Assembly: GCF_014205765.1 (NCBI RefSeq)
Contig: NZ_JACIIZ010000005.1
Location: 384,837 to 448,836, forward strand
DNA from: Nitrospirillum iridis
GTDB lineage: Bacteria; Pseudomonadota; Alphaproteobacteria; Azospirillales; Azospirillaceae
Length of the DNA: 64,000 bases
Reading direction: 5' to 3'
The position numbers and the translations under genes were made by a program. Below, one piece after another: positions 62,412 to 64,000 of the stretch (within the stretch, counting starts at the first letter, position 1; each line of letters starts with the position of its first letter). The notes beneath the pieces are model-generated. The model saw only the letters and a program-made list of their open reading frames with translations, had not been told where the DNA came from and made no database searches.

Positions 62412-64000
62412 ATGGCCGCGCTGTGTCTTCTTGCCCGTATCGCCTGGTTCGAGCTGCGCTATCAGCTGCGCCAGCCGGCGTTGATCATCAATTTCCTCAT
62501 CTTCTTCCTCATGACCTTCCTGGCCACCACGGTGGATCAGATCCAGGTGGGCGGCCGCAGCAACGGCGTCCATATGGACAGCCCCTTCGTCGTGCTGCAG
62601 ATCGCCGCCATCCTCAGCCTGTTCGCCATGACCGTGGGCCTGCGTGGCCTGACCGACCCGGTGTTGCGCGACGCTGACACCGGCATGGCCGGCATGGTGG
62701 GGGCGACGCCGGTGCCGCGCCCCCTGCTGTTGACGGGGCGGCTGCTGGGCGCGTTCGTGGCCTGCGCCATCGCCGTGTCGTCCTGCCAGTGGGGCATCGT
62801 CCTGGGCCGCCTGGCCTGGTGGGTGGATCCGGAGCATTTCGGCGCTTTCCGGCCCCTGGACTATATGTACGCCCTGGGCCTGTTCAGCCTGCCCAACCTG
62901 CTGGTGACCGGCGCCCTGTTCTTCAGCGTGGCCGCCTTCACCCGCCGGCAGATGGCGACCTACATCGTCATGATCGCCCTGATCGCCGTCTACGCCGGCA
63001 CCAGCAGCGCCCTGGGTGAGCCCGCGTATCGCGCGCTGGCGGGATATATCGATCCCTTCGGCCTGGCGCCGTATGCCAACGTCACCCGGTACTGGACGGT
63101 GGTTGAGCGCAACAGCCAACTGCCGGCGCTGACCAGCGCCCTGCTGGTCAACCGCGCCATTTGGATCAGCGTGGGCTTGGCCCTGGTCGGCATCGGCTTG
63201 GCCGGCGACCGCTGGGCGACGCGCCGCGGCCCCCTTCCGGCAGCCGCCGCCAAACCGGCCCCGGACATCCCGTCCGCGCCGCCACCCTTGCGGCCGGTGG
63301 CCCCCCATCTGGGCCTTCATGCCGCATGGACCATGGCGCGCCGGCGCCTGGGGTTCGAGGTCGGTGCCACGCTGCGCAGCCCCAGCTTCTGGATCCTGCT
63401 GACCCTCAGCATCATCAACATGGTGGCAGCGCTGCTGACACAGAACAAATGGTACGGCATCCCGGCATACCCGGTGACGCGACTGATGGTGGAACTGATC
63501 CTGGGCACCTTCACCATCGCGCCGCTGGCCATCGCCAGCTACTACACGGGCGAACTGGTATGGCGGGAACGCCAGGCCGGCATGGCCGATATCCTGGGTG
63601 CCACGCCAGCCCCGGGCTGGGTCTTCACCGTGTCCAAGTTCCTGACGGTGGCCATGGTGCTGGCCGGCCTGTGGCTGGTGGCCATCCTGCCGGCGGTGGC
63701 GGTGCAGATCGCCCGTGGCCCCGTGACCATCGAGCCCGGACTGTACCTGACACCCCTGCTGGGCATGGCTTTCCCCGACATGCTGATCGTGGCGGCGCTG
63801 ACCCTGTTCGCCCAGGTGCTGTCGCCCAACAAGTTCGTCGGTTACGCCATCATGGTTGTCTACACCGTGCTTCTGCTGGTGGCGCAGCGCCTGGGTCTGG
63901 AGGACAACCTGCTGCTCTATGGCGGGGCGCCCGACCTGCGGCTGTCGGACATGAACGGCTACGGCCACTTCCTGACCGCCCATACCTGGTTCAACATCTA
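62412..64000 (+). CDS. ABC-2 permease, truncated by window end (probably permease/M1 aminopeptidase fusion)
   Basis: The first 529 residues of a large membrane protein, running off the window. It has two tandem ABC-2-type permease blocks: IAWFELRYQLRQPALIINFL to a GMVGATPVPRPLLLTGRLLG segment, then a second start at HAAWTMARRRLGFEVGATLR with GMADILGATPAPGWVFTVSK. The repeated 'GMxxxxGATPxP' is the marker of permeases that in Caulobacter and Xanthomonas relatives continue into a C-terminal M1-type metallopeptidase domain (total about 1,200 residues). That domain would lie beyond 64000 and is inferred only. The start at ATG 62412 follows GGACAGG. With the ATPase it forms one operon. Confidence 0.87.
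   Translation, partial: MAALCLLARIAWFELRYQLRQPALIINFLIFFLMTFLATTVDQIQVGGRSNGVHMDSPFVVLQIAAILSLFAMTVGLRGLTDPVLRDADTGMAGMVGATPVPRPLLLTGRLLGAFVACAIAVSSCQWGIVLGRLAWWVDPEHFGAFRPLDYMYALGLFSLPNLLVTGALFFSVAAFTRRQMATYIVMIALIAVYAGTSSALGEPAYRALAGYIDPFGLAPYANVTRYWTVVERNSQLPALTSALLVNRAIWISVGLALVGIGLAGDRWATRRGPLPAAAAKPAPDIPSAPPPLRPVAPHLGLHAAWTMARRRLGFEVGATLRSPSFWILLTLSIINMVAALLTQNKWYGIPAYPVTRLMVELILGTFTIAPLAIASYYTGELVWRERQAGMADILGATPAPGWVFTVSKFLTVAMVLAGLWLVAILPAVAVQIARGPVTIEPGLYLTPLLGMAFPDMLIVAALTLFAQVLSPNKFVGYAIMVVYTVLLLVAQRLGLEDNLLLYGGAPDLRLSDMNGYGHFLTAHTWFNI

Noticed and set aside
62346-63983. 545-codon minus-strand frame over the ABC permease
   Set aside because: Gln/His/Gly-rich translation typical of antisense to hydrophobic codons; the plus frame has clear permease repeats.

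Overview
The window is GC-rich with strong G/C third-position bias. Gene families point to an alphaproteobacterium of the Azospirillales/Rhodospirillales, possibly close to Nitrospirillum, Niveispirillum or Azospirillum. The clues are a CheY-CheZ pair, a class II DAHP synthase, an EpsC-type CysE beside a short NifS-like desulfurase, a BigR/Blh/YeeE/TauE sulfur locus, DUF2282 and DUF6600 proteins, and CTTGAC / CTANAT promoters. The genus is an inference. The window is mostly chromosomal housekeeping and periplasmic genes. I saw no prophage, insertion sequence, CRISPR array or secretion island.

Layout. 0-2.4 kb: a small basic protein, dcd and murA. 2.4-7.2 kb (minus): propeller-Y_Y_Y-GGDEF diguanylate cyclase, periplasmic FKBP isomerase, secreted protein of unknown role. 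7.4-12 kb: glycosyltransferase, cheY-cheZ, a solo solute-binding-fold protein, a membrane protein with an XRE regulator. 12-16.1 kb (minus): HAAS/PadR pair, alpha/beta hydrolase, TPR-glycosyltransferase. 16.2-19.4 kb: orphan DUF2282 (bufferin-like) protein, CLC transporter, secreted MetX-like hydrolase. 19.4-22.4 kb: a divergent persulfide/sulfite locus (blh; bigR, two YeeE/YedE halves, TauE). 22.4-25.1 kb (minus): NPP-type phosphodiesterase lipoprotein and GH27 alpha-galactosidase. 25.3-30.3 kb: low-complexity secreted proteins, one with a natural ten-histidine tract, sharing an upstream motif; chorismate mutase; a DUF6600/FecR protein; a ferritin-like protein. 30.3-36.2 kb: two TetR-type or stress-linked sets, YgeA-like racemase, ClpP-fold protein, OsmC, class II DAHP synthase. 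36.6-43.4 kb: S8 autotransporter, DUF1993 protein, a short decayed stretch, then a periplasmic amidohydrolase/isoaspartyl-peptidase operon. 43.4-49.5 kb: TetR, AmpG, tRNA-Met(CAT), META lipoprotein, methyltransferase, mnmA, 2Fe-2S ferredoxin. 49.7-56.2 kb: CocE hydrolase, YoaK protein, then hscB, nifS-like desulfurase and cysE (minus). 56.5-64 kb: alpha/beta hydrolase, second solo binding protein, tyrS, a basic membrane protein of unknown function, and an ABC ATPase with its permease running off the end.

How the genes work together. The clearest functional unit is the BigR locus: a dithiol ArsR regulator over a 16-bp palindrome, a persulfide dioxygenase-like hydrolase, sulfur transporters and a sulfite exporter. 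A second theme is Fe-S and cysteine metabolism: cysE, desulfurase, zinc-ribbon HscB, ferredoxin and mnmA keep the order of an ISC region, but iscU, iscA and hscA are absent and unrelated genes sit inside it. The HscB also lacks the histidine of the HPD motif. Other points worth attention are a three-copy palindromic intergenic repeat with compensatory changes, the near-identical upstream motif of two secreted-protein genes, palindromic operators at both TetR genes and padR, and a frameshifted gene beside a glutathione-transferase remnant.
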